From Occallatibacter sp. (GTDB taxonomy: Bacteria; Acidobacteriota; Terriglobia; Terriglobales; Acidobacteriaceae), in the NCBI GenBank assembly GCA_031296215.1, contig JARLGE010000333.1:1-44131 (forward strand): DNA of 44,131 nt, given 5' to 3'. The position numbers and the translations under genes were made by a program. Of the stretch, positions 8,898 to 17,052 are shown piece by piece; positions within the stretch are counted from its first letter, which is position 1, and each line of letters opens with the position of its first letter. The notes below the pieces were generated by a model, which saw nothing but the letters and a program-made list of their open reading frames with translations, ran no database searches and was not told where the DNA came from.

Positions 8898-9626
8898 ATG
8901 GCAGAGGCGATCGGGGCAACATCCGGCATCAAGGACCTGGCCGTCGCGCCAGGCAAGCGGCGCGTCCTTCTTGAGCTCGCGATTCCCTATGGGCTGATCC
9001 TGCTTGTCATCTGGACGCCGCGTCCCTGGCAAAAGCTCTTGTGGTGGGTTGCTGCCGCTGCCATCGTTGCCATATTCTGGATCTCCTTCGATCGCATGAT
9101 GGCGCTGGGTCTTCGCACGGCGGGCCTATTTCGTTCGCTTTGGGTAGCCGTGGCGGCGCTGCTCGGGGCCGCGGCCGCCATCCTGGTCGCCTATCAACTG
9201 CACACACTGCATCTTCCAGTCGGCGGCCCCATGGCTTTCATCCAGAACTACTGGGCCTATGCGCTCTGGGCCTGCGTGCAGCAACTTCTGTTGCAGGGGT
9301 TCTTTCTGCCGCGCTGCCTGGGGATTGCGCGAGGTCAAGTCTCCGCAGCGCTATTGGCCGGAGTCCTCTTCTCGCTGGCGCACCTGCCCAACCCCATCCT
9401 CACGCCGATCACACTGATCTGGGGCTTTGCCGCCTGCCTGCTTTTCCTCCGCTATCGCAATCTTTATCCGCTGGCCATGGCCCACGCCATCCTTGGCATC
9501 GCCATCGCCATCGCCATACCGGGACCCGTGGACCACAACATGCGCGTCGGCCTTGGCTACCTGACCTACCACCGGCACGCACGCCTCCCGGCCCCATCGG
9601 CGCAGCCATCGTCAGCGCAGCCATAG
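8898..9626 (+). CDS. CPBP-family membrane protein with altered EE motif
   Basis: The protein is 242 aa with six or more membrane helices. The CPBP/Abi layout is present: motif 1 at 126-139 (CVQQLLLQGFFLPR) and motif 2 with H162 (FSLAHLPNPILTP). In active CPBP glutamic proteases motif 1 reads EExxxR; here both glutamates are glutamines (Q128, Q129), although R139 and the motif-2 His are kept. It may therefore be non-proteolytic. The ATG at 8898 starts just before the first charged stretch. Its last 15 bases overlap the end of a convergent gene that encodes a second CPBP protein. Confidence 0.75.
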   Translation: MAEAIGATSGIKDLAVAPGKRRVLLELAIPYGLILLVIWTPRPWQKLLWWVAAAAIVAIFWISFDRMMALGLRTAGLFRSLWVAVAALLGAAAAILVAYQLHTLHLPVGGPMAFIQNYWAYALWACVQQLLLQGFFLPRCLGIARGQVSAALLAGVLFSLAHLPNPILTPITLIWGFAACLLFLRYRNLYPLAMAHAILGIAIAIAIPGPVDHNMRVGLGYLTYHRHARLPAPSAQPSSAQP

Positions 9627-10577
9627 CGACCAGATCGCATCCACCGAGGCATGGGTGACGGCCGATGCGCCCACGCGCCGCTCTTGCCGCCACGCCCGGC
9701 CATAAAAGATGCCCGCCACGGCACCCAGCAGCACATAGCGCCAGTTGAAAAAGGCCGTCCGCTTGTTGAAGTGCGAGAGCCCGAACAGCGCCGCCGTCAC
9801 CAGCAGCGCCGGGGTGCGGCCTATGCGCCGCTCCAGCAGATTCTGCATCCAGCCGCGAAAGAAAAGCTCTTCCGGAACCGCGATGAAGAGAAAGGTGAAG
9901 ATCCATGCCCAGGCCATGGACCGCCAGCCGGGCCAACCCCGGTGCAGGTGCAGGAAACCCAGGCCCAGGCCAAGCACCAGCGCCACCGGCGTATACCAGG
10001 CCAGCTCCCGGAGGCCGATACCCGCATCGCGCAGTTTCAGCCGCAGGTCGAAGCCGGCGCCCTCCAGTTGCCGCAGCGCGATGAAGCCGTAGATGCCCGC
10101 ATCCAGCACCAGCATCTTGTTGAAGATGGCCAGGTGAGCCGGCCACGCGCCCTCAAACCAGCGCAGATCCACGGCCAGCCCCAGCACAGCCAACACCAGA
10201 AAGTCCCGCCAGCTGCCGTGTTGCCCTCCGGGGTCCCCGGCGACACGGAGTCCCCAACGAGTGATCCTTGCTCGTTGCGGTTGGGGGACGGGTCCTTGTC
10301 GCTGGGGTGGTTGCTCGCCGTCGGCACGCATGGCCTGCCCAAGAAGCATCGCCACCGCCGCGGGAAGCAACGCATACAGCGCGAACCATCCCCACCGGAA
10401 TTGGCCCGCCGAGCACGTCACCAGAACATACGGCGCGCTCAACGCGGCTGGGCACAGAATCTGCGCCCACCAAGGCAGCCTGCGCGCACTTCCTCCCACA
10501 ATCTGCGGGAAGAATCCCGCAGCCACCAGGGGGATCAGCGTGAGCAGCGCAGCAAAGATATTGGCAGGCGTAATCAT
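9612..10577 (-). CDS. CPBP-family intramembrane protease
   Basis: The protein is 321 aa and multi-pass. Motif 1 is intact (PEELFFRGWMQ, E236, E237, R241), as is motif 2 (FGLSHFNK, H269). Such proteins cleave membrane substrates or process peptides, and some act in self-protection. AAGGA lies seven bases before the ATG at 10577. Residues about 86-122 form a hydrophilic, Gln/Pro/Arg-rich loop between predicted helices that corresponds to a GC-rich repeat-like DNA segment. It converges with, and overlaps by 15 bp, the other CPBP gene. Confidence 0.8.
   Translation of the reverse strand: MITPANIFAALLTLIPLVAAGFFPQIVGGSARRLPWWAQILCPAALSAPYVLVTCSAGQFRWGWFALYALLPAAVAMLLGQAMRADGEQPPQRQGPVPQPQRARITRWGLRVAGDPGGQHGSWRDFLVLAVLGLAVDLRWFEGAWPAHLAIFNKMLVLDAGIYGFIALRQLEGAGFDLRLKLRDAGIGLRELAWYTPVALVLGLGLGFLHLHRGWPGWRSMAWAWIFTFLFIAVPEELFFRGWMQNLLERRIGRTPALLVTAALFGLSHFNKRTAFFNWRYVLLGAVAGIFYGRAWRQERRVGASAVTHASVDAIWSLWLR
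10212..10322. repeat. Repeat-like, hairpin-rich insertion inside CPBP gene
   Basis: This in-frame segment encodes the odd loop of the CPBP protein. CCCCAAC (10252-10258) pairs with GTTGGGG (10280-10286), and AACGAG (10256-10261) can instead pair with CTCGTT (10271-10276). Its composition resembles the intergenic palindromes elsewhere in the window rather than membrane-protein coding sequence. I infer a dispersed repeat that entered a permissive loop. Confidence 0.4.
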
Positions 10578-10787
10578 GAGTATTCCTTCATTTTGCGCCT
10601 CCCTCAGGAATATTTCTCGCCGCCTGAGCCTCCGTCCGCCTCTTGGGGCGTCCCCGACCCTTCCCGCGCAAGGCCGCCGTGCCAAACCTTGGTCACTTGA
10701 TCGAGCCAGACAGTCATAACGCACGCGCTCAGACTCACCGATACCGTACACAGTGATTGGAATCCGTTAACGCATATGGAGGCCGAT

Positions 10788-11195
10788 GTGACTTTACTAA
10801 CCTGGAACCACGCCTGCAGGGTACGCGTGCGAGCCATGGATGATCAGCACGGTATCCTCATGGACGCCATGAACGAACTGCGGCTGGCGGTGGTGCACGG
10901 CGGAGGGCGCGAACAGGTCAGCAAACTTCTCGACCAACTCATCGAATTCACCCGCATGCACTTCGCAAGCGAAGAGCACCTCATGGAGCAGTCCGGCTTT
11001 CCCGGTCTGGCCGACCACCGCAGGCTGCACCACAGCATCCTGGCCCAAATTCTTGAGGCGGCCCATCGCCTGCAGTACGGCGAAGGGGTTGAGATGCGAG
11101 CGCTGCTTTGCTCCCTGCGCGATTGGTTCATCGAGCACATTGAAGGCGCCGACCAGGAATACGGCCCGTGGCTCAATGACCGGGGCATCGACTGA
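10788..11195 (+). CDS. Bacteriohemerythrin
   Basis: The protein is 135 aa, a single hemerythrin domain that binds O2 at a di-iron site. All ligands are present: H21, H58, E62, H77, H81, H117 and D122. I chose the GTG at 10788 rather than the ATG at 10776. GGAGG lies five bases before the GTG, and this start gives exactly the same length and ligand numbering as the neighbouring paralogue (xTLLTW versus MALLAW). Likely roles are oxygen storage or sensing, in the cytoplasm. Confidence 0.9.
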   Translation: MTLLTWNHACRVRVRAMDDQHGILMDAMNELRLAVVHGGGREQVSKLLDQLIEFTRMHFASEEHLMEQSGFPGLADHRRLHHSILAQILEAAHRLQYGEGVEMRALLCSLRDWFIEHIEGADQEYGPWLNDRGID

Positions 11196-11314
11196 TGGCC
11201 GATGCCCGCGGCTCCCTTTTACGGCGCCTGTCGGCCCCCTGACAAACTCCCTCAAGTTCTTGCCTTCTCCGTCCGATGAGTGAGTGCAGGCAAATATCCG
11301 GCAGGAGAGGATTC

Positions 11315-11722
11315 ATGGCACTTTTGGCTTGGAGCAGCAGGTACTCGGTGGGCGTCAAGACCATCGATGGTCAGCACAAGGTCTTGTTTGAAATTCTCAA
11401 CGATCTCCACGGCGCGATGCTCAAAGGCCAGGCGCAGGCGATGACCGGCCCGCTCCTGCGCAAGCTGGTGGATTACACGCGTACGCACTTCACGGCGGAA
11501 GAAGCAATGATGGCGGGGGCAAAGTATCCGGGACTCACCGAGCACCGCGCCCTGCACCGCGACCTGATCAAACAAGTGGAAGACTACTCTACCCGCTACG
11601 GGCGCGGCGAGATTACGCTGAATATTCATCTGCTCAACTTCGTTCGCGACTGGCTCACCAATCACATTCAGAAGGTGGACCACGAGTACGGCCCCTGGCT
11701 CAACGATCACGGCGTTCATTAG
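11315..11722 (+). CDS. Bacteriohemerythrin (second copy)
   Basis: The protein is 135 aa. Di-iron ligands H21, H58, E62, H77, H81, H117 and D122 match the upstream paralogue position for position, and both end in EYGPWLND. The sequences have diverged between the ligands, so this is an old duplication. GGAGAGG lies four bases before the ATG. The 119-bp gap to the first copy is large enough for a separate promoter. Confidence 0.92.
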   Translation: MALLAWSSRYSVGVKTIDGQHKVLFEILNDLHGAMLKGQAQAMTGPLLRKLVDYTRTHFTAEEAMMAGAKYPGLTEHRALHRDLIKQVEDYSTRYGRGEITLNIHLLNFVRDWLTNHIQKVDHEYGPWLNDHGVH

Positions 11723-11790
11723 CCGGCCGCCAACGCTGCTCCAACTGCCTGCGCAACTCGGATACACTGTACCCTGAGCCAGGAGGGGAC

Positions 11791-13854
11791 GTGGAAGTTC
11801 GGTTGACGCAGCCGTGTGTTCTCCTTCATGCCACCAGAGTCATCACGCTGTTTGCAGGCCTGGGCTCAATGGGGCTGGGCGCGGCCTGCTCGCAGATCCC
11901 TCTCGACACCACGGCGGGCAATCCGGTCGTCGCCCTGCGTGGGCAATCCGGAGGCACACTCCAGAACAAGCGCATCGAAGCCCGCTGGACAATCACCGAT
12001 GGACGCCTCAGTTCCCTCGCGATCCGAGACTGGGCCGGCGATTCCGGAGTCATGGATGCGACCCTCAACCTCGATGGCCCCTTCTCCATCGAGCTGAGAG
12101 AGATGGGTGTCTTGCACGCCTCGGACCTGCTCATCGCGAGCCCTGCGAAAGTCGAACAGCTCACTCCCAATCCCTCTGCCTCCCGCGCCTCCGATCGGCT
12201 CCCCGGAGTCGCCATCCACTACCAACTCTCCGATCCTGAAGGCAGGTTTGGCGCAGACTGGGCGCTTACGCTGCGCCGGGGCTCGAGCTATATCCGGCAG
12301 ATTCTTACTATCACCGCCGGCCCAAGGCCGCTTCCGCTGAGCGGCGTAACCATGATCGATGTGCGTTCGCCGGGCATCGGCGTTGCCGGAACGGTGAAGG
12401 GGTCTCCTTTGACCGCGGGCGACTTCTTTCTCGGCTTCGAATCTCCTCTCTCCGAGAGCAGCGTGGTCGCCGGTCGTGGCGTGAGCGAGTTGCATAGCGG
12501 CGTGCCCATATCTGCCGGCCAGTCGGCGCAGTTTTCATCGGTCGTCGGCGTTGCGCCCCGCGGACAGATGCGCCGCGCCTTTCTCACTTATCTCGAACGC
12601 GAGCGCGCCCATCCCTACCGCACCTTCCTGCACTACAACAGTTGGTTCGATATCGGTTTCTTCAACCCCTACACGCAACAGGAAGCGCTGGCCCGCATTC
12701 ACGCCTTTGGCGAGGCGCTGAACAAGAAGCGCGGCGTCAAGCTCGACTCTTTCCTCTTCGACGACGGCTGGGACGATACCAACGATCTATGGAAGATTCG
12801 CACCGATTTCAAGGACGGCTTCGACCCGCTCAAGCAAGCCGCCGCGGAGTACGGGACCGCTCCCGGCGTCTGGCTCTCGCCCTGGGGCGGCTATGGGCCC
12901 GCCAAGCAGGCGCGCGTGGCCACCGCAAGAAGAGACGGCTACGAGATTGTCGATGAGGGCCTCGCTCTCTCCGGACCGCGCTATTATGCGCTGTTTCACG
13001 ACGCGGTCACCGGCATGGTCACCAAGTACGGCGTGAACCAATTCAAACTCGACGGCACCGGCAACGCGGACCAGGTGGTGAAAGGAAGCGCCTTCAGCTC
13101 GGACTTCGATGCGGCCATTCACCTGATCGGCGACTTGCGCCAACTGAAGCCCGACCTCTACATCAATCTCACCACTGGAACTTGGCCCTCCCCGTTCTGG
13201 CTCTTCTATGCAGACTCCATCTGGCGCGGCGGCGACGACACGGAGTTCGCCGGCGTAGGCTCGGACCGCGAACGCTGGATCACCTACCGCGACGCCGACA
13301 CCTACGGCGAGATCGTCAAGGCCGGCCGTCTCTTTCCGCTCAACTCCCTCATGCTGCACGGCGTCGTCTTCGCGCAAAAGGCGCCGCACCTCGCCACCGA
13401 TCCAGGCGGAGACTTCGCCAATGAAGTGCGCTCTTATTTTGGCACCGGTACTCAGCTGCAGGAGATGTACATCACTCCCTCGCTGCTGACCGAGGCCGAC
13501 TGGAACGTGCTGGCCGAATCTGCAAAGTGGTCGCGCCGCAATGCAGCCACGCTGGTCGACACGCATTGGGTCGGCGGTGACCCGCGTTGGCTCCAGGTCT
13601 ACGGCTGGGCCGCATGGTCGCCGCAGAAGGCGATCCTTACCCTGCGCAATCCCAGCGCACATGCGCAGGACTCCACTCTCGACGTTGCGCAGGCCTTCGA
13701 GTTGCCTGCCGGAGCAGCAACCAGATTCAGCGCGCACGGCCCCTGGTCAGCCGACGCCGCGCAACCGGCAATTGAGCTTGAAGCAGGCAAACCGCACACC
13801 TTCCACCTCGAGCCCTTCCAGGTACTTACGCTGGAAGCTGTCCCGCAAACGTAG
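11791..13854 (+). CDS. GH36-like (clan GH-D) glycosidase, exported
   Basis: The protein is 687 aa. The N-terminus has a hydrophobic export segment ending LGAACS (C33), a possible but imperfect lipobox. A beta-sandwich region (about 45-270) precedes a TIM barrel (about 275-560) with FLHYNSWFD, SFLFDDGWDD (320-329), VWLSPWGGYG and QFKLDGTGN (417-425). D421 fits the nucleophile position of GH36 enzymes, and the Asp pair in RGGDDTEF (482-483) may hold the acid/base. A C-terminal beta domain follows. The GTG start has AGGAGGG just before it. It lies 46 bp before a GH35 galactosidase, which suggests an alpha-galactosidase or related activity on plant polysaccharides. The exact substrate is uncertain. 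Confidence 0.7.
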   Translation: MEVRLTQPCVLLHATRVITLFAGLGSMGLGAACSQIPLDTTAGNPVVALRGQSGGTLQNKRIEARWTITDGRLSSLAIRDWAGDSGVMDATLNLDGPFSIELREMGVLHASDLLIASPAKVEQLTPNPSASRASDRLPGVAIHYQLSDPEGRFGADWALTLRRGSSYIRQILTITAGPRPLPLSGVTMIDVRSPGIGVAGTVKGSPLTAGDFFLGFESPLSESSVVAGRGVSELHSGVPISAGQSAQFSSVVGVAPRGQMRRAFLTYLERERAHPYRTFLHYNSWFDIGFFNPYTQQEALARIHAFGEALNKKRGVKLDSFLFDDGWDDTNDLWKIRTDFKDGFDPLKQAAAEYGTAPGVWLSPWGGYGPAKQARVATARRDGYEIVDEGLALSGPRYYALFHDAVTGMVTKYGVNQFKLDGTGNADQVVKGSAFSSDFDAAIHLIGDLRQLKPDLYINLTTGTWPSPFWLFYADSIWRGGDDTEFAGVGSDRERWITYRDADTYGEIVKAGRLFPLNSLMLHGVVFAQKAPHLATDPGGDFANEVRSYFGTGTQLQEMYITPSLLTEADWNVLAESAKWSRRNAATLVDTHWVGGDPRWLQVYGWAAWSPQKAILTLRNPSAHAQDSTLDVAQAFELPAGAATRFSAHGPWSADAAQPAIELEAGKPHTFHLEPFQVLTLEAVPQT

Positions 13855-13900
13855 AGCGGAATTCTGCGCCGCTCTCTGTGACCTCAGAAATCAGGTATCG

Positions 13901-15739
13901 ATGAATCCCGTTCGCATTCGAATCGTCATAACAACTCTGCTGACCGTAGGCCTCTTCCTCGCGATGCAGAACCTCAGCGCCCAGGCGCCCGCACCCCATC
14001 AACTGCGCGCCAATGGCGATCACTTCGAGCTCGACGGAAGGCCCTTCCAGATCATCTCCGGAGCAATCCATTATGCGCGTGTGCCGCGCGCTTACTGGCG
14101 CGACCGTCTGCGCAAGGCCCGCGCCATGGGCCTCAACACCGTGGAAACCTACGTCTTCTGGAACCTGCATGAGCCTTCACCGGGGCAATTCGACTTTTCC
14201 GGCCAGAACGACATTGCCGAGTTTATCCGCGAGGCGCAACAGGAAGGGCTGTTTGTAATTCTGCGGCCAGGACCGTATGTCTGCGCGGAGTGGGAGTTTG
14301 GCGGTTACCCGGCATGGCTTTTGCATGAGCCGGACATGGAGGTGCGTACATCGAATCCTGCCTTCATGGCTGCCGCCGGTCGCTGGTTCCACCAGCTGGG
14401 TCATGAACTCGCTCCCCTGCAAAGCGCCAACGGCGGACCCATCATCGCCGTCCAGGTTGAGAACGAATACGGCTCTTTCGGTTCGGACCACAACTACATG
14501 GAGAGAATTCATCATCTGCTGGTCGACTCCGGCTTCGATCGGGCGATGTTATACACCGCCGATGGCGTTGATGAGTTGCCCAATGGATCGCTTCCCGAGC
14601 TGCCCGCCGTCATCAACTTCGGCAGCGGCAGCGCAAAGGCCGAGTTCGCCAAACTGGTGAAGCTCCGCCCCAACGCCCCGCGCATGTGCGGAGAATACTG
14701 GGATGGATGGTTCGATCATTGGGGCGGGAAGCACAACACTTCCGACGGGGCCGCGGAAGCCAAGGAGTTGCAGTGGATGCTGGAGCAGGGCTTCTCGGTC
14801 AACCTGTATATGTTTCACGGGGGCACAAGTTTTGGTTGGATGAATGGCGCGAATATTGACGGCGGTAAGTATGAGCCCGATGTTACCAGTTACGACTACG
14901 ATGTGCCGATAAGTGAAAGCGGTGAGCTCAAACCAAAGTACTTCCTCTTCCGGGACGCTATCAGCAAAGTTACCGGCAGCACGCCCCCCGCGCCGTCTGC
15001 ACCCACGCCCGCCCAGGCGCTGGCTCCGGTTCAATTCGCTCGCTCCACGTCCATCTGGGACAACCTTCCCAAACCCATAACTTCCACGCAGATTCTTTCC
15101 ATGGAAGATGTTGGCCAGAGTTACGGTTATATACTGTACCGCACCAGCATTGCCCGCTCCCAGAGCGGAGACCTGCACATCGACGAGCTGCACAGTTATG
15201 CGCAGATCTATCTGGACGGCGTATTGGTTGGGAAGCTCGATAGACGGGTGGACCAGGCGTCGCTGCCAATTCATGTTGCGCACGACAAAACCCGCCTCGA
15301 TATTCTTGTGGAGAACACCGGTCGCGTGAACTTTGGCCGCCAGTTTCAGCATGAACGCGCCGGCATTACTAATCAAGTGACTCTCGCTGGCAACCAACTT
15401 ACTAGCTGGCAGATCTATCCTTTACCGATGCAGAATGTAAGTACGCTTGCGTATCAGTCAGCGTCCTGCGCCGGCGCCTGTTTCTATCAGGCGACCTTTC
15501 AAGTCGATGCGCCGGCCGACATGTTTGTCGATGCCCGCTCGCTTGGCAAGGGTGAGGTGTTTATCAACGGCCAACCGCTCGGCCGCTTCTGGAAGATCGG
15601 CCCGCAAGGAACGCTCTACCTGCCCGCTCCATGGTTGAAAAAGGGGAACAACGAGATCGTTGTTTTCGATTTGGACGGACAGGGCAACCCCAGTCTGCCG
15701 TTCCTTGCGCACGCCATTCTGGATGCTAACGGGAATTAA
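13901..15739 (+). CDS. Exported GH35 beta-galactosidase
   Basis: The protein is 612 aa. It has a signal peptide (hydrophobic IVITTLLTVGLFLAM, cleavage near SAQAP). The GH35 barrel contains SGAIHYARVPRAYW (53-66), NTVETYVFWNLHEP, LRPGPYVCAEWEFGG, the acid/base E189 in VENEYG and the nucleophile E265 in CGEYWDGWFDHWG. C-terminal beta-sandwich domains, from about 370, resemble jelly-roll sugar-binding modules (YAQIYLDGVLVGKLDR). The enzyme removes terminal beta-galactose. It is likely co-transcribed with the GH36-like gene 46 bp upstream. The Shine-Dalgarno sequence is weak. Confidence 0.93.
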   Translation: MNPVRIRIVITTLLTVGLFLAMQNLSAQAPAPHQLRANGDHFELDGRPFQIISGAIHYARVPRAYWRDRLRKARAMGLNTVETYVFWNLHEPSPGQFDFSGQNDIAEFIREAQQEGLFVILRPGPYVCAEWEFGGYPAWLLHEPDMEVRTSNPAFMAAAGRWFHQLGHELAPLQSANGGPIIAVQVENEYGSFGSDHNYMERIHHLLVDSGFDRAMLYTADGVDELPNGSLPELPAVINFGSGSAKAEFAKLVKLRPNAPRMCGEYWDGWFDHWGGKHNTSDGAAEAKELQWMLEQGFSVNLYMFHGGTSFGWMNGANIDGGKYEPDVTSYDYDVPISESGELKPKYFLFRDAISKVTGSTPPAPSAPTPAQALAPVQFARSTSIWDNLPKPITSTQILSMEDVGQSYGYILYRTSIARSQSGDLHIDELHSYAQIYLDGVLVGKLDRRVDQASLPIHVAHDKTRLDILVENTGRVNFGRQFQHERAGITNQVTLAGNQLTSWQIYPLPMQNVSTLAYQSASCAGACFYQATFQVDAPADMFVDARSLGKGEVFINGQPLGRFWKIGPQGTLYLPAPWLKKGNNEIVVFDLDGQGNPSLPFLAHAILDANGN

Positions 15740-15746
15740 CCCGCCG

Positions 15747-16910
15747 TTACACCTCGAACGAAAGCTGCGCGGCAAACAGTGGCGCCACGGCCTTTGGCTC
15801 GGAGGCCAGCTCATAGACCAGCCGCTCAAGGACGAGCTTCTTATCCGGCGGAGACGAGCGCAACTCCAGATCCGCGCGCGCCACCAGTCTGAGTGCCCGC
15901 GTCAATTCGCGCCGGCTCTTGTAGCGGCGCGCCTGGCGGATCAGGTCGTCGGCGGCAAATGGGGGCATTCGAAAGCCCTGCCACAGCGCCTGCCAGATGG
16001 CGCGCGAGTCGCGCACATTCTTCTCCAGAATCACCAGCATCTGGCGAAAGGTGCGGGCCAGCATGTACAAGTGGCCGATGGCCGCGTCCTCGCCGGCGTC
16101 CGAGCTGTTCAAGAGCCCATGCAGAATCAGCAGCGCACGCGCCCGGTCGCGCGCGCTGATGGCGTCGGTCAGCTCGTAGAGCGTGCGCTGTTTGGCTCCC
16201 AACACCATGGTCTCCACATCGCCCAGCGTGATCCGCCCTCGGCCCAGCGTGTAGAGCAGCAGTTTTTCCATTTCCGAAGCGATCATCATCATGTCCGCGC
16301 CCAGCGCATCCACCAGCTCGCGGGCTGCGTCGGGCTCCATGCGGACGCCCGTCTCTTGCGCCGTCGCAACCGTCCAACGCATGGCGTCTTCGTCGTTCAC
16401 CCGCGCCAGCTCGACCATGCTGCAGTGCTCGCCCAGCGTCTCCCGCAGCCGCTCGAAGCGATTCTTGTCGTCCATCTCCATGCGCCGGATGTCGGAAGGA
16501 ATGCGCAGAAAGTCCGCGACAAAAATCAGCAGCGCCTGCGGGTTCGGGGAACGGAAGTAGCGATCCAGCGCCGCGAATTCGTCCTTCTTGGCGCCGCGCG
16601 TGTAAAGCTGGCGCACATTGCGGACAAAGATCACCTGGAACGGCGCCATCAGCGAAGGGGTCTGGGCACGATCCAGCACTTCGAACAGCGAGGTTCCATT
16701 CAGATCCAGATCGGAGAGGCAGAAATCCTTCAAATCGGGCGGAACAAAGCCCTTGAGCACCGCCGCCCGGCAGCGGTCCAGCAGGAAGGCTTCTTCGCCG
16801 GCCAGTACATAGCCGGGCCGCAGCGGCCCTCGATTCGCCGCGGCAGCCTCAACCTCGGCCACAAAGCGCGCAACGGCGGAAAAACCGGCGCCCCACCGGC
16901 CCGCGCTCAA
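15747..16910 (-). CDS. holA: DNA polymerase III delta subunit
   Basis: The protein is 387 aa from the TTG at 16910. It is the clamp-loader subunit that opens the beta clamp. Family marks include RPGYVLAGEEAFLLDRCRAAVL near the start, FQVIFVRNVRQLY, and the three-helix C-terminal collar region with LRLVARADLELRS. No ATG is near the expected start. TTG codons occur at 16910 (GGAG nine bases upstream) and at 17009; the shorter form fits the usual distance to the GEE motif. It converges with the GH35 gene with only 7 bp between. lptE, its usual neighbour, lies upstream beyond a large secreted-protein gene. Confidence 0.88.
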   Translation of the reverse strand: MSAGRWGAGFSAVARFVAEVEAAAANRGPLRPGYVLAGEEAFLLDRCRAAVLKGFVPPDLKDFCLSDLDLNGTSLFEVLDRAQTPSLMAPFQVIFVRNVRQLYTRGAKKDEFAALDRYFRSPNPQALLIFVADFLRIPSDIRRMEMDDKNRFERLRETLGEHCSMVELARVNDEDAMRWTVATAQETGVRMEPDAARELVDALGADMMMIASEMEKLLLYTLGRGRITLGDVETMVLGAKQRTLYELTDAISARDRARALLILHGLLNSSDAGEDAAIGHLYMLARTFRQMLVILEKNVRDSRAIWQALWQGFRMPPFAADDLIRQARRYKSRRELTRALRLVARADLELRSSPPDKKLVLERLVYELASEPKAVAPLFAAQLSFEV

Positions 16911-17052
16911 CGGACTGCGCTCCGGGGCTCGAATCCCTCGCCTGGAATTGTTTTGGTCATGCGCTACCAGAATACCTTCCCCGGCGCGGCTAGGCCAGTC
17001 CGATGGCAACCCGTCACCAGAGCTGCAACTCCCCGCTGTCCCCGGCTTCCGC

